Positions 8,301 through 15,483 are shown, counted from the stretch's first letter. The stretch: 18,609 nt of DNA from an uncultured Candidatus Competibacteraceae bacterium (GCA_937960715.1 CALGOO010000139.1:1-18609); one strand, 5' to 3'. Numbers and translations: made by a program. The notes: generated by a model not told the origin, from the sequence alone.

Positions 8301-8777
8301 TTGAGCGGCACGGTGTCGCGCATCAACATCCGCGCCACCACCATCACCGACTGGGATCGCAAGGAAATCATCGTCCCCAACAACACTTTTATCACCAGTT
8401 CGCTGATCAACTGGGCCCGGAGCGATCCCATCACCCGGGTGGTGATTCCGGTCGGGGTCGGTTACGACAGCGATCCCGCGCGGGTCCACGCGGTGCTGTT
8501 GGCGGTGGCGACCGGTCACCCTCTGGTGCTCAGGGAGCCGGCGCCGGCGGTCCTGTTCCTCAAGTTCGGCGAGAGCGCGCTGGAGTTCGAGTTGCGGGTG
8601 TTCGTGCGGGACCTGGCCAACCGCCTGCCGGTGACCCACGACTTGCACAATGGTATCTTGCGGGCGCTGCGCGAAAACGGCATCGAGATACCCTTCCCGC
8701 AACGGGAGGTGCATTGGCGTGGCCCGTCGGCGGAGCCGCGAAATCCCCCGGACAAGGATGCGCATTCCTTGCCCTGA
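5370..8777 (+). CDS. mscK: MscK/KefA-type large mechanosensitive channel
   Basis: This 1,135-residue inner membrane protein opens under membrane tension to release solutes on osmotic downshock. Residues 1 to about 28 look like a signal peptide (cleavage near AVSQS). A long Gln/Ala-rich coiled-coil periplasmic region fills about residues 30-490, as in the MscS porin domain. Eleven hydrophobic segments follow between about 505 and 965, and the last is the Gly/Ala-rich pore helix (AALGLGLGFGLKEIFSNFFSG, about 936-956). The MscS beta and alpha/beta domain runs from ERPIRVGDTV to EIPFPQREVHW. Length and layout match E. coli MscK (1,120) and the related YjeP/MscM (1,107); the two are hard to separate by eye. 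ATG at 5370 has GGGA nine bases upstream and gives a proper signal peptide. It is convergent with the ABC permease, 25 bases apart. Confidence 0.9.
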   Translation: MNIAWLRYLAPLVPLLSIFWMGNAVSQSSPPPAALTAAPTLEEAQAKLAALATLRDLPENERTQARDLYQQAISQLQAAKNYADTAASYQQLQQSAPLETARLQQAVTSEPPAPPSPSLSTEDLTQQLAQAQVSLSDAQKRLGDLDQQLVTQQARPKNIPAELIALKQQAIDLESKLQAAAPAVTTPLLADARLLALTTQRQALNQQIAMLEQERLSYDVRYALLNAQRVVAAREVAQTQTQAQQLQSLLNARRRDEATAVVQQADQTRQEAAAKPAVVQAAATENAAISRRLEDIVRYSDQVSDRQTDFNERLTQLTDRMRGIKQQLGIAGFSDAIGPILLKERRNLPDVRQYQRNASERQQGIIQARLEQFRTEEQLRRVRAIEENLQELAAQFDPQWSDAQRQAVIAELRPLLVERQQLLEKLSGSYSNLTTGLVALDEAQRKLIDQAELYGTLLDRHLLWIRSSPRLGFEWLHALGQAVDWLVEPANWEEMGQNLERGARNQPESAVLGALIFLGLLYYRRSLIKRLSDGVEAIGDVRRDRFGLTGRALVITALLALPWPWLLAWLAWLLFVSGNAADFSRGLGLGLVAGAILTVNITFLRQFCRPQGLAMAHFGWSEAGCRLLRRHLGWFLWIGPWGPIIVGLCETQADPVYGDTLGRLAFSISSLALTGVLWRVLDPRQSLLAGLAAGRAGATWRFRYLWYPLIVGTYALIVLLALAGYYYTAMQLRGRMMLTAWLLLGAVLLVNLFLRWLNISQRRLALQRALAKREAQLAARASKDAAPASGEGVPEILNVPDLDLTTISEQTRSLMNLTVLLGLGFGLWQIWGGLIPAFSILNEITLWRQVVRTAAGTQVTDITLGSIVVAGALLVLVGFLARNLPGALELVVLQRLAVDPGNRNAIITISRYLITAIGLVVALDIIGIGWDQVQWLVAALGLGLGFGLKEIFSNFFSGLILLLERPIRVGDTVTLDQLSGTVSRINIRATTITDWDRKEIIVPNNTFITSSLINWARSDPITRVVIPVGVGYDSDPARVHAVLLAVATGHPLVLREPAPAVLFLKFGESALEFELRVFVRDLANRLPVTHDLHNGILRALRENGIEIPFPQREVHWRGPSAEPRNPPDKDAHSLP

Positions 8778-8802
8778 TTGCGCTTGGAGTCCACTCGTCC
8801 GG

Positions 8803-9603
8803 TTATTCGCCCGACTGTAGCAGCGAGCCCCGCTCTCGCGCCTTGTGGACGGTGGCCAGGAACACGCCGATGCCGAGGCCGAGATAGCCGGCGTTCAGCA
8901 GCAGGGCGTAGAGTAGCAAATCCAGCCGGAACGCATGATCCAGCAGCGCCGCCCGCATCCCCTCGAACACATGGCTGGCTGGCAGCGCCCAGGCCAGCGG
9001 TTGCAGCCAGCCGGGCAGGGTGGCGACGGGGTAATAAATGCCGCACAGCGGTGCCAGGGCGAAGATCGCCGCCCAGGCGATGCTCTCCGCGCCCATGCCA
9101 TGGCGCAACACCAGCGCCGAGACCAGCAGGCCGATCGCCCAGCCCATCAGCAGCAGGTTGAGGAAAAAGCCGATCAGCGGGGGGCCCAGCGCGAACAGGT
9201 TGAAATCGTAGAACGGAATCGCCAGCGCCACGGCGAAGCCGACCCCGATCAGGGTGCGCGCCAGGCTGACGGTCATCAGCGCCAGGATCAGTTCGATGGG
9301 TTGCAGGGGGCTGATGAACAGTTGTCCCAGGTTGCGGGAATGCAATTCCTCGAAGAACACCACCGATACTCCCAACTGGCTGCGAAACAGGATGTCCCAC
9401 AGCAACACCCCCGAGAGCAGCAGACCCGCCGCCTGGGTCAACACGTCGCTGTGGCTGGCCAGATAGCGGGTGATGAAGCCCCACAGGATCATCTGCACGG
9501 TCGGCCAGTAAGCCAGTTCGATGACCCGAATCCAGGACCCGCGCAGCAGGTAGAGATAGCGTAGCGCCAGCGCGGCGATGCGCCGGGGGGAAATGGCGTT
9601 CAC
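8803..9603 (-). CDS. ABC-2 type transporter permease
   Basis: The 266-residue polytopic membrane protein is the membrane half of an ABC-2 exporter. Six or so hydrophobic segments are visible, from IELAYWPTVQMILWGFI near residue 30 to LLYALLLNAGYLGLGIGVFLA near 245. The segment FFEELHSRNLGQLFISPLQPIELI matches the conserved cytoplasmic helix of this family, and YYPVATLPGWLQPLAWALPASHVFEG is the usual loop before the last helix. Its GTG start overlaps the ATPase stop as GTGA, so the two are translationally coupled and should form one complex. The cargo cannot be read from the sequence; related systems export lipids, polysaccharides or drugs. Confidence 0.85.
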   Translation of the reverse strand: MNAISPRRIAALALRYLYLLRGSWIRVIELAYWPTVQMILWGFITRYLASHSDVLTQAAGLLLSGVLLWDILFRSQLGVSVVFFEELHSRNLGQLFISPLQPIELILALMTVSLARTLIGVGFAVALAIPFYDFNLFALGPPLIGFFLNLLLMGWAIGLLVSALVLRHGMGAESIAWAAIFALAPLCGIYYPVATLPGWLQPLAWALPASHVFEGMRAALLDHAFRLDLLLYALLLNAGYLGLGIGVFLATVHKARERGSLLQSGE

Positions 9604-10352
9604 GCCACCACCTCGCCGCTCTGGATGCCGCGGGCGATGTCGAGAAACACTTCTTCCATGTCCTTGCGGCCGTAGCGATGGATGAGTTCGCGCGGAGCAC
9701 CGGTGGCGACGACGCGGCCCGCCCGCAGCATGATGACCTGATCGCAGAGCCGTTCGACTTCGCTCATGTTGTGCGAGGCGAGCAACAGGGTCGCGCCGCC
9801 ACGGCGCTGGTAGTCGGTCAGAATGCCACGCATCCGGTCGGCGGTGTCGGGATCGAGCGAGGCGGTCGGTTCGTCCAGCAGCAGGATTTCCGGCTCGTTC
9901 AGCAACGCCTTGGCCAGCGCCACCCGGGTTTTCTGGCCGGCGGACAGGCTGCCGTAGGGGCGCTTGAAGAACGCATCGATATCCAGATCCCGTCCCAGCG
10001 CCGTCAGTCGCTCCCGCACGTGGCGTACCCCATACAGCCGGGCGTAGACGGTCAGGTTTTCCGCGACGGTCAGCCGTTGGGGCAGATCCACGTAGGGCGA
10101 GGAGAAATTCATGCGCGGCAACACCCGCTGGCGATGGCGCGGCACGTCCTCGCCCAGAATCCGAATTTGGCCGCTGGTCGGCAGCAGCAGCCCCAGCAGC
10201 ATGGCGATGGTCGTGGTCTTGCCAGCGCCGTTGCCGCCGAGCAGAGCGCAGGTAGCGCCCCGGACGATGGTGAAACTGACGCCGTCCACGGCGCGCACCG
10301 GGCCGTAGTGCTTGCTGAGATTCTCGACCTCGATAACGGCCGGTTCAGCCAC
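9600..10352 (-). CDS. ABC transporter ATP-binding protein
   Basis: The 250-residue cytoplasmic ATPase powers the ABC-2 permease encoded next to it. Walker A is GGNGAGKT at 39-46, the signature LSAGQ at 136-140, Walker B ILLLDE at 156-161, D-loop SLD at 165-167 and the switch histidine H194 in ASHNMSEV. The usual Q-loop glutamine is not obvious: the segment reads MNFSSPYVDLP (81-91). The start is GTG at 10352, one base after the TGA of the ubiI-like gene, which indicates coupling with the ubiquinone genes. The C-terminus (RKDMEEVFLDIAR) is typical of DrrA/Nod-type exporter ATPases. Confidence 0.9.
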   Translation of the reverse strand: MAEPAVIEVENLSKHYGPVRAVDGVSFTIVRGATCALLGGNGAGKTTTIAMLLGLLLPTSGQIRILGEDVPRHRQRVLPRMNFSSPYVDLPQRLTVAENLTVYARLYGVRHVRERLTALGRDLDIDAFFKRPYGSLSAGQKTRVALAKALLNEPEILLLDEPTASLDPDTADRMRGILTDYQRRGGATLLLASHNMSEVERLCDQVIMLRAGRVVATGAPRELIHRYGRKDMEEVFLDIARGIQSGEVVA

Positions 10353-10353
10353 T

Positions 10354-11580
10354 TCAGCCCACGCCTCGCGCCAGCTTCGGCAAATCGCCCGCTAAACCCA
10401 TCGCCCGGCGGGCGATCAGGTTCTTGAGCGGCCCAGCGGCGTCGGTCAGGTTGAGACCGACGTTCCGCAGCAACCGCACCGGCGGCAGGGTGTTGCCGAA
10501 CAGCCGCTTGAAGCCGTCCATCACTCCCAGCATCAGCAGGTTGTCGCCCTTGCGCCAGCGTTCGTAGCGGCGCAGCGTCTTGAGCGAGGCAAAATCCTGA
10601 CCGGCGGCGACCGCGTCCGACACGACCTCGGCCAGGGTCGCCGCGTCCAGCAACCCCAGATTCACGCCCTGGCCGGCCAGCGGATGCACGACATGGGCGG
10701 CGTCGCCGATCAGGGCGATGCCGGGTTGGACATAGGCGTGGGCGTGTTGCAATCGCAACGGAAACGCTGTTCTGGGCCCCACCTCGACGATGGCGCCCAG
10801 CCGCCAGTCGAACGCCTCGGCCAGCGCCGCGCCGAAATCGCGCTCGTCCAGGGCCAGCAGCGAATCGGCCTGCTCGGGCGTGGTGGACCAGACAATGGAG
10901 CAACGCCCGTCGTGCAGCGGCAGGAACGCCAGCGGCCCGGTCGGCAGAAACCGCTGCCAGGCCGTCTCCTGATGGGGCACGGCGGTGCGCACGTTGGCGA
11001 CCACCGCGTGCTGGCCGTAGCTCCAGCCGCCGGTCTGGAGGCCGGCCAGTTGCCGGACCTTGGATTGCGCCCCATCCGCGCCGACCAGCAGTCGGGTGGT
11101 GAATTCGCGCCCGTCGTCAAGGCGCACCCGCCAACCCTTTCCAGGTAACAGCTCGGCGGTCGCCAACGCCGCTGGACAGAGTAAATCGACCGCCGGCAGT
11201 TGTCGCGCCCGTTCCAGCAGGGCGTATTGGATCACTCGATTTTCGATGATCCACCCCAGCAAGGGTTCGCCAATGTCGGCGCTATCGAAATGGATGCTCC
11301 CAAAGCCGGTCGCGTCCCACACCCGCATGTCGCGGAACGGACTGACCCGCCAGGCGGTCATGCCGTCCCAGGCGCCCACGGCGGCGAAGATGCGCTGCGA
11401 GGCGCGGCTGATGGCGGACACCCGTGAATCGAGGTTCACGCCCGGACGAATGCGGTCCAGCGGCGCGCCTTCCAGCAGGGCGATCCTCGGATCGGCATCG
11501 CCCAGCGCGCAAGCCAGCGCCGAACCGACCATGCCGCCGCCGGCGATGATGAGGTCGTAATCAGTCTCAGGCATCTTCAT
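10354..11580 (-). CDS. ubiI: UbiH/UbiI/COQ6-family FAD-dependent monooxygenase, probably UbiI
   Basis: This 408-residue flavoprotein hydroxylates the ubiquinone precursor ring; UbiI (VisC) acts at C5 in E. coli. The FAD fold starts with GGGMVGSALACALG (14-19 for the GxGxxG core), and the second FAD motif GDAAHVVHPLAGQGVNLG lies around residue 292. The stretch RVSPFRDMRVWDATGFGSIHFD followed by LGWIIENRVIQYALL resembles UbiI more than UbiF. Its position after ubiH in a ygfB-pepP-ubiH order matches E. coli, which supports UbiI. ATG at 11580 overlaps the ubiH stop as ATGA; the frame extends further upstream, but only inside ubiH, and the family starts here. It could have broader regioselectivity, which sequence alone does not settle. 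Confidence 0.88.
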   Translation of the reverse strand: MKMPETDYDLIIAGGGMVGSALACALGDADPRIALLEGAPLDRIRPGVNLDSRVSAISRASQRIFAAVGAWDGMTAWRVSPFRDMRVWDATGFGSIHFDSADIGEPLLGWIIENRVIQYALLERARQLPAVDLLCPAALATAELLPGKGWRVRLDDGREFTTRLLVGADGAQSKVRQLAGLQTGGWSYGQHAVVANVRTAVPHQETAWQRFLPTGPLAFLPLHDGRCSIVWSTTPEQADSLLALDERDFGAALAEAFDWRLGAIVEVGPRTAFPLRLQHAHAYVQPGIALIGDAAHVVHPLAGQGVNLGLLDAATLAEVVSDAVAAGQDFASLKTLRRYERWRKGDNLLMLGVMDGFKRLFGNTLPPVRLLRNVGLNLTDAAGPLKNLIARRAMGLAGDLPKLARGVG

Positions 11581-12803
11581 AACGCCAGCCCTCGCGCCAG
11601 TTTCGGCAAACGTCCGTCCAGGCCCATCATCTGGCGGGCGAAAAGATGTTTGAACGGCGGGCAGAGATCGAAGGTCAGCAGTCCCAGATTGCGGGCGGCG
11701 CGCACCGGCCAGAGCGGATTGGCGAACAGCCGGTTCAGGGCGTCGGTGAACGCGATCGTTCGCCGCTGATCCCAACGCCGCCAGTCGGCGTAACGGTTCA
11801 ACACGCGGATGTCGCCGATGTCCTGTTCCGTCCGTCGGGCGTCGGCGATCACCTCGGCCAGCGCCGTCACATCGCGGATACCGAGATTGAAACCCTGGCC
11901 AGCGATGGGATGCAGGGTATGGGCGGCGTTGCCGATGACGGCCACGCGGGCGCGGGCATGTTCGCGGGATTTCAGCAGAAACAGTGGATACGCTTGTCGG
12001 CGGCCCACCCGCGACAACGGCCCGAGCCGGTCGCCGAACCGCTCGTTCAGCAGGGCCAGAAAGCCGGCGTCGTCCAGGTCCATGACCGCGGGAACCTCGG
12101 CCTCGTTCACCGTGCAGACCACCGCGCAGCGATTTTCGCTCATGGGCAGGAACGCCACCGGGCCATCGGCGGTGAAACGCTCGTAGGCGACGTTGCCGTG
12201 GGCCAGGGTCGGCGTGACGTTGGCGATGACCGCCCGCTGACCGTAGTCCCAGCGCAGGGCGGTGATGCCGAGCTGCTCACGCACCGGCGAGTTCGCGCCG
12301 TCGGCGGCGGCCAGCAGCCGGGCGCGGAGTTCGACAGTCCGTTCGTCGCTAAAACGGACGGTGGCGCAAGCAGCCTCCGGTTCCACGGTGACGGTTTCCA
12401 GTTGGGCCGGGCACAACAGATCGACATCGGGCAGGGTCGGCAATTGCGCCAGCAGGGCCGCGCCGATTATGCGGGCCTCGACCACGTAGCCCAGCGCATC
12501 CACCCCTTCCTCGCCACTGTCCAGATGGGCAAAGCCGGGGCCGCCGCGTTCGGAAATGTGAATTCGGTGGATTGGCGTGGCGGTCGCCGCCAGCGCGCCC
12601 CACAGACCCAGGGTCTGGAAAATGCGCCGGGTTCCCTGCGCCAGGGCCAGGGTGCGGTCGTCGTAGCCGGGATGCTGGCTGACGGTCAGCGGTGCGGCCT
12701 CGACCAGGCCGATGCGCAAATCCTGGCCACTCAGGGCGCAAGCCAGGCTGGCGCCGACCAGGCCGCCGCCGATGATGAGCAGATCGTAATTGCTTGGCGT
12801 CAT
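11577..12803 (-). CDS. ubiH: 2-octaprenyl-6-methoxyphenol hydroxylase
   Basis: UbiH is the FAD monooxygenase that hydroxylates the C1 position in ubiquinone synthesis, in a membrane-associated complex. The 408-residue protein has GGGLVGASLACAL at 12-24 and the diagnostic GNAAHTLHPIAGQGFNLG around residue 291; the asparagine in GNAA is typical of UbiH, where paralogues have GDAA. The N-terminal segment with PGYDDRTLALAQGTRRIF also matches UbiH. ATG at 12803 overlaps the pepP stop as ATGA. The next gene, its paralogue, is exactly the same length, and the two probably arose by an old tandem duplication. Confidence 0.93.
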   Translation of the reverse strand: MTPSNYDLLIIGGGLVGASLACALSGQDLRIGLVEAAPLTVSQHPGYDDRTLALAQGTRRIFQTLGLWGALAATATPIHRIHISERGGPGFAHLDSGEEGVDALGYVVEARIIGAALLAQLPTLPDVDLLCPAQLETVTVEPEAACATVRFSDERTVELRARLLAAADGANSPVREQLGITALRWDYGQRAVIANVTPTLAHGNVAYERFTADGPVAFLPMSENRCAVVCTVNEAEVPAVMDLDDAGFLALLNERFGDRLGPLSRVGRRQAYPLFLLKSREHARARVAVIGNAAHTLHPIAGQGFNLGIRDVTALAEVIADARRTEQDIGDIRVLNRYADWRRWDQRRTIAFTDALNRLFANPLWPVRAARNLGLLTFDLCPPFKHLFARQMMGLDGRLPKLARGLAL

Positions 12804-14167
12804 CGTCCTTCCCGCATCAGCGCCTCGATGTCGGCGATCTCCTTGGGGGCGGCGGCGGTCAACACCTCGTTGCTTTCGGTGGTGACCAGCACGTCGTCCT
12901 CGATGCGGACGCCGATCCGCTGCCAGCGTTCGTCCAGTTCGGTTTCCAGATGAACTCCCAGCCGCGCCCAATGGGCGTCCAGAATCTTGCCGCCGGCGGG
13001 GATGTACAGGCCGGGTTCGATGGTGGTGACCATGCCCGGTTCGAACAGTCGCCAGTCGTCGCCGGTCTTGTAATCGCCCACGTCGTGAACGTCCATGCCC
13101 AACCAATGGCCGGTGCGATGCATGTAGAACGGTTTGTGCCGTTCCGCCTGGATCAGCTCCTCGACGTCGCCTTGAAGCAGACCAAGCGCCACCAGTCCTT
13201 CGGTCAGGGTGCGCACCGCCGCGTCGTGCGGTTCGTTGAAGTGGCAACCAGGTAGAACTTTAGCGATAGCGGCTTTCTGCGCGGCCAGCACCAGTTCGTG
13301 GATGGCGCGCTGCTCGCCGGAGAAGCGGCCATTGACCGGGAAGCCGCGGGTGATGTCGGAGGCGTAGCCGTCCACTTCGGCCCCGGCGTCGATCAGGACG
13401 ATGTCGCCGTCGCGCAGCGGGGCGTTGTTCTCGGTGTAGTGCAGGATGCAACTGTTGTCGCCACCACCGACGATGGAGGGATAGGCCCAGCCGGCCCCAT
13501 TGCGAATGAAGGTATGCAAGATTTCCGCTTCGAGTTCGTATTCCATCATTCCGGGTCGGCAGACGCGCATCGCCCGCTGATGCGCTTCGGCGGCGATTCG
13601 AGCGGACTCGCGCATCACCGCGATTTCCTCCGGTTCCTTGCGCAGGCGCATGGCGTGCAGCAGGTGTTCCAGGGCGACGAACGTCACCGGTGCCCGCACC
13701 CCGGTCCGGGCCTTGCCGCGCACCTGGTTGATCCAGTCCATCACCCGCCGGTCGAAATCCGGGTTGTAGCCGATGGCGTGGAACACCCGCTCGCGATTTT
13801 CCAGCAGCGGCGGCAGCCACCGGTCGATCTCGGCGATGGGATGGGCGTGGTCCGCTCCGTAGCGATCCCTTGCGCCTTGCGGGCCAGCGCGGCGACCATG
13901 CCAAATTTCCATCTGGGGATCACGCTCGCGGCAAAACAACAGGAATTCGTGCTCGCCACCGGGTGCGAGCACGGCAATGGCCTCTGGTTCGGGAAAGCCG
14001 GTCAGATAATAAAAATCACTGTCCTGGCGGAAGGGGTGGTGGACATCGCGGTTGCGGGGCGTGGATGGCGCGGCGGGCAGCAGGGCGATCGAACCCGGTC
14101 CCATGCGCTCCAGCAGGGCGCGACGACGACGGGCGAACACGGTGGCGGGGATGGCGCGGGCGAGCAT
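12800..14167 (-). CDS. pepP: Xaa-Pro aminopeptidase (aminopeptidase P II)
   Basis: This cytoplasmic dinuclear metallopeptidase (M24 pita-bread fold) removes the N-terminal residue before proline. With ATG at 14167 the protein has 455 residues; metal ligands are D260 (LIDAGAE), D271 (SDITRGF), H354 (TGHWLG), E384 (TIEPGLY) and E423 (RIEDD). The first three have the same numbers as recalled for E. coli PepP, supporting this start over an upstream TTG. GGAA lies seven bases before ATG. Spacing between the last two ligands is 39 residues, against 23 in E. coli, so there is an insertion of about 16 residues (PAGGKILDAHWARLGVHLE region). It lies 14 bases after ygfB and is coupled to ubiH. Confidence 0.95.
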   Translation of the reverse strand: MLARAIPATVFARRRRALLERMGPGSIALLPAAPSTPRNRDVHHPFRQDSDFYYLTGFPEPEAIAVLAPGGEHEFLLFCRERDPQMEIWHGRRAGPQGARDRYGADHAHPIAEIDRWLPPLLENRERVFHAIGYNPDFDRRVMDWINQVRGKARTGVRAPVTFVALEHLLHAMRLRKEPEEIAVMRESARIAAEAHQRAMRVCRPGMMEYELEAEILHTFIRNGAGWAYPSIVGGGDNSCILHYTENNAPLRDGDIVLIDAGAEVDGYASDITRGFPVNGRFSGEQRAIHELVLAAQKAAIAKVLPGCHFNEPHDAAVRTLTEGLVALGLLQGDVEELIQAERHKPFYMHRTGHWLGMDVHDVGDYKTGDDWRLFEPGMVTTIEPGLYIPAGGKILDAHWARLGVHLETELDERWQRIGVRIEDDVLVTTESNEVLTAAAPKEIADIEALMREGR

Positions 14168-14181
14168 CGATGGATTCCGGT

Positions 14182-14733
14182 TCAGTGCAGGCGCGGCGGC
14201 GGGGGGCAATGGCGCAGATCCTCCAGGATCATCAGCAATCCGACCCGCAGGTATTCGACCACCTCGGCGTAGGCGGCTTCATCGGCTGCGCTGGCCGCGT
14301 CGGTTTCGAAGCCGACCTGGGCGATTTCCGTGGCGTCGCGCAGGAATTCCCGGCTCTCCGCCGACAACTGGCCGCGTCGGTCGGCTTGACCCAGCCCCAG
14401 TCCGTACAGCAAACCGTGGCACCAGGCGCCGAGCGCGTCGGTGCGCTGGCGCAGGGGCGCGTCGTCGTCGGGCAGCAGCGGAGTCACGGAGCCGTCGTCG
14501 GCGTTCAGTTGGGCGACGCCAAATTCAAGCAGCTTGGAAAGGAGGTCGCGAACCGGCTCGGTCAGTTCCACGCCATCGGCCAGTTCCTCGCGCGCCAGGG
14601 CAAGCCAGTGATCGCGATCGAGGGCGGGATCAGCGCAAAGGAGCCCACACAGCAGGCCGTGCAGTTCCGCGGGATCGAGTGGGTTGAGCAGGCGAGACAG
14701 GCGTTCGAACAGGGGTAAATGAGCGGTGGCCAT
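14182..14733 (-). CDS. ygfB: YgfB/UPF0149 family protein
   Basis: The 183-residue protein is of the UPF0149 (YecA/YgfB-like) all-helical family; E. coli YgfB has about 190 residues. ELHGLLCGLLCADP (23-36), AWCHGLLYGLGLGQ (about 103-116) and EYLRVGLLMILEDL near the C-terminus are the family landmarks. Its molecular function is not settled; in Pseudomonas it has been linked to control of AmpDh3 expression. It is the first gene of the pepP-ubiH-ubiI run. ATG at 14733 is preceded by GGAG seven bases upstream; a longer open frame continues upstream but runs into the divergent gene's promoter. Confidence 0.9.
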   Translation of the reverse strand: MATAHLPLFERLSRLLNPLDPAELHGLLCGLLCADPALDRDHWLALAREELADGVELTEPVRDLLSKLLEFGVAQLNADDGSVTPLLPDDDAPLRQRTDALGAWCHGLLYGLGLGQADRRGQLSAESREFLRDATEIAQVGFETDAASAADEAAYAEVVEYLRVGLLMILEDLRHCPPPPRLH

Positions 14734-14771
14734 GGGTGAACTCCAGCGCCCGGACGGCGCGACGCGCAACC

Positions 14772-14800
14772 ATCGTAGCATTCCGCGCCCGAACTCCGAA
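14772..14800 (-). promoter_or_regulatory. Probable promoter for ygfB-pepP-ubi operon
   Basis: The minus strand has TACGAT (14777-14772), preceded by TGC, which makes an extended -10 (TGCTACGAT), and TTCGGA (14800-14795) 17 bases upstream as a poor -35. The start point would be near 14765, about 30 bases before the ygfB ATG. Confidence 0.45.
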
Positions 14801-14826
14801 ATTACGGTTAAAAGGGGCGGTTGAAA

Positions 14827-14856
14827 TTGACCAAGGCGGAACGGCCGCTCTATAGT
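14827..14856 (+). promoter_or_regulatory. Strong sigma70-type promoter for the zapB-like/zapA genes
   Basis: TTGACC (14827-14832) and TATAGT (14851-14856), each five of six matches, are separated by 18 bases. Transcription should start near 14862-14864, that is at or within a base or two of the first ATG of the coiled-coil gene. Confidence 0.7.
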
Positions 14857-14863
14857 AATTAAC

Positions 14864-15169
14864 ATGGAAGATGAAAATTTTGCTGAAAACGAATCGCTGA
14901 CCGGGGCGGGCAATTTCGACGAGATGGCCGAAACCGTCGAAACCGTCGAAACCGCCGAAACCGTCGAAACCAACTTGATCATTCTCGTCGAGCGGGTGGA
15001 TCAGTTGGCGGGATGGTGCGAGCGCCTGGCGCGGGAAAACCGATCCCTGCGCGAGGAGACCGCCACGCTTCAGGCCGAACGCGATGCCCTGCGCGGAAAA
15101 AATGAACAACTGCGCGCTCGGATCGACACCATGATCGTGCGACTGAAAGGGTTGGGACAAGACCTGTGA
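14864..15169 (+). CDS. ZapB-like coiled-coil protein (TIGR02449-type)
   Basis: The 101-residue acidic protein ends in a coiled coil of about 65 residues (LIILVERVDQLAGWCERLA to LKGLGQDL) with clear heptads of Leu/Ile/Val, as in the small ZapB-like proteins encoded just before zapA in many gammaproteobacteria. It probably works with ZapA at the Z-ring. Residues 1-36 are an extra acidic part, including an Glu-Thr-Val repeat (about 23-36) encoded by 9-bp DNA repeats. ATG at 14864 has no ribosome binding site and lies at the predicted transcription start, so translation may be leaderless; ATG at 14924 is the alternative and would remove the first 20 residues. Its TGA overlaps the zapA GTG. Confidence 0.75.
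   Translation: MEDENFAENESLTGAGNFDEMAETVETVETAETVETNLIILVERVDQLAGWCERLARENRSLREETATLQAERDALRGKNEQLRARIDTMIVRLKGLGQDL
14930..14971 (+). repeat. 9-bp tandem repeat in the zapB-like gene
   Basis: The unit GAAACCGTC is present 4.7 times, with one C-for-T change in the third copy. It encodes Glu-Thr-Val (once Glu-Thr-Ala) repeats in the acidic N-terminal part and keeps frame whatever the copy number. Confidence 0.9.
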
Positions 15170-15483
15170 GCCAGAAAAGCATCAGTGTGGCCGTGCATCT
15201 GGCCGGTTGTGATTACCGCTTCGCCTGTTCGCCCGCCGAGCGGGAAGAACTGCTGGAGGCGGCTCACCATCTCGACCGGAAGATGCGAGAGATTCGTGAT
15301 CACAGCGGCAAGTCCCTGGCTTTGGAGTCGGTCGCGATGATGGCCGCGCTGAACCTCAGTCACGAATTGTTGCGACAGCAACGACAGGCCACTGACATGG
15401 AAGCCCTCCTGAATCGCCGCCTGCGGGATTTATCGCGGAAAGTCGACACAGCCCTAAGTCAATTAACCTTAGGTGAGGTATAA
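15166..15483 (+). CDS. zapA: Cell division protein ZapA
   Basis: ZapA binds FtsZ and bundles protofilaments at mid-cell. The 105-residue protein has the expected N-terminal beta-beta-alpha head (SISVAVHLAGCDYRFACSPAEREELLEAAHHLDRKM) and a C-terminal coiled coil (VAMMAALNLSHELLRQQ onwards). Length is typical. GTG at 15166 overlaps the upstream gene's stop as GTGA, so translation is probably coupled. Its TAA stop lies inside the -10 box of the following 6S RNA promoter. Confidence 0.95.
   Translation: MSQKSISVAVHLAGCDYRFACSPAEREELLEAAHHLDRKMREIRDHSGKSLALESVAMMAALNLSHELLRQQRQATDMEALLNRRLRDLSRKVDTALSQLTLGEV

Noticed and set aside
7599..8765. 388-codon minus-strand frame opposite mscK
   Set aside because: Shadow of the conserved MscS domain; composition biased to His, Gln, Arg and Asp.
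11646..12953. 435-codon plus-strand frame opposite ubiH
   Set aside because: Antisense to a clearly recognised gene and crosses the pepP/ubiH junction without any motif.
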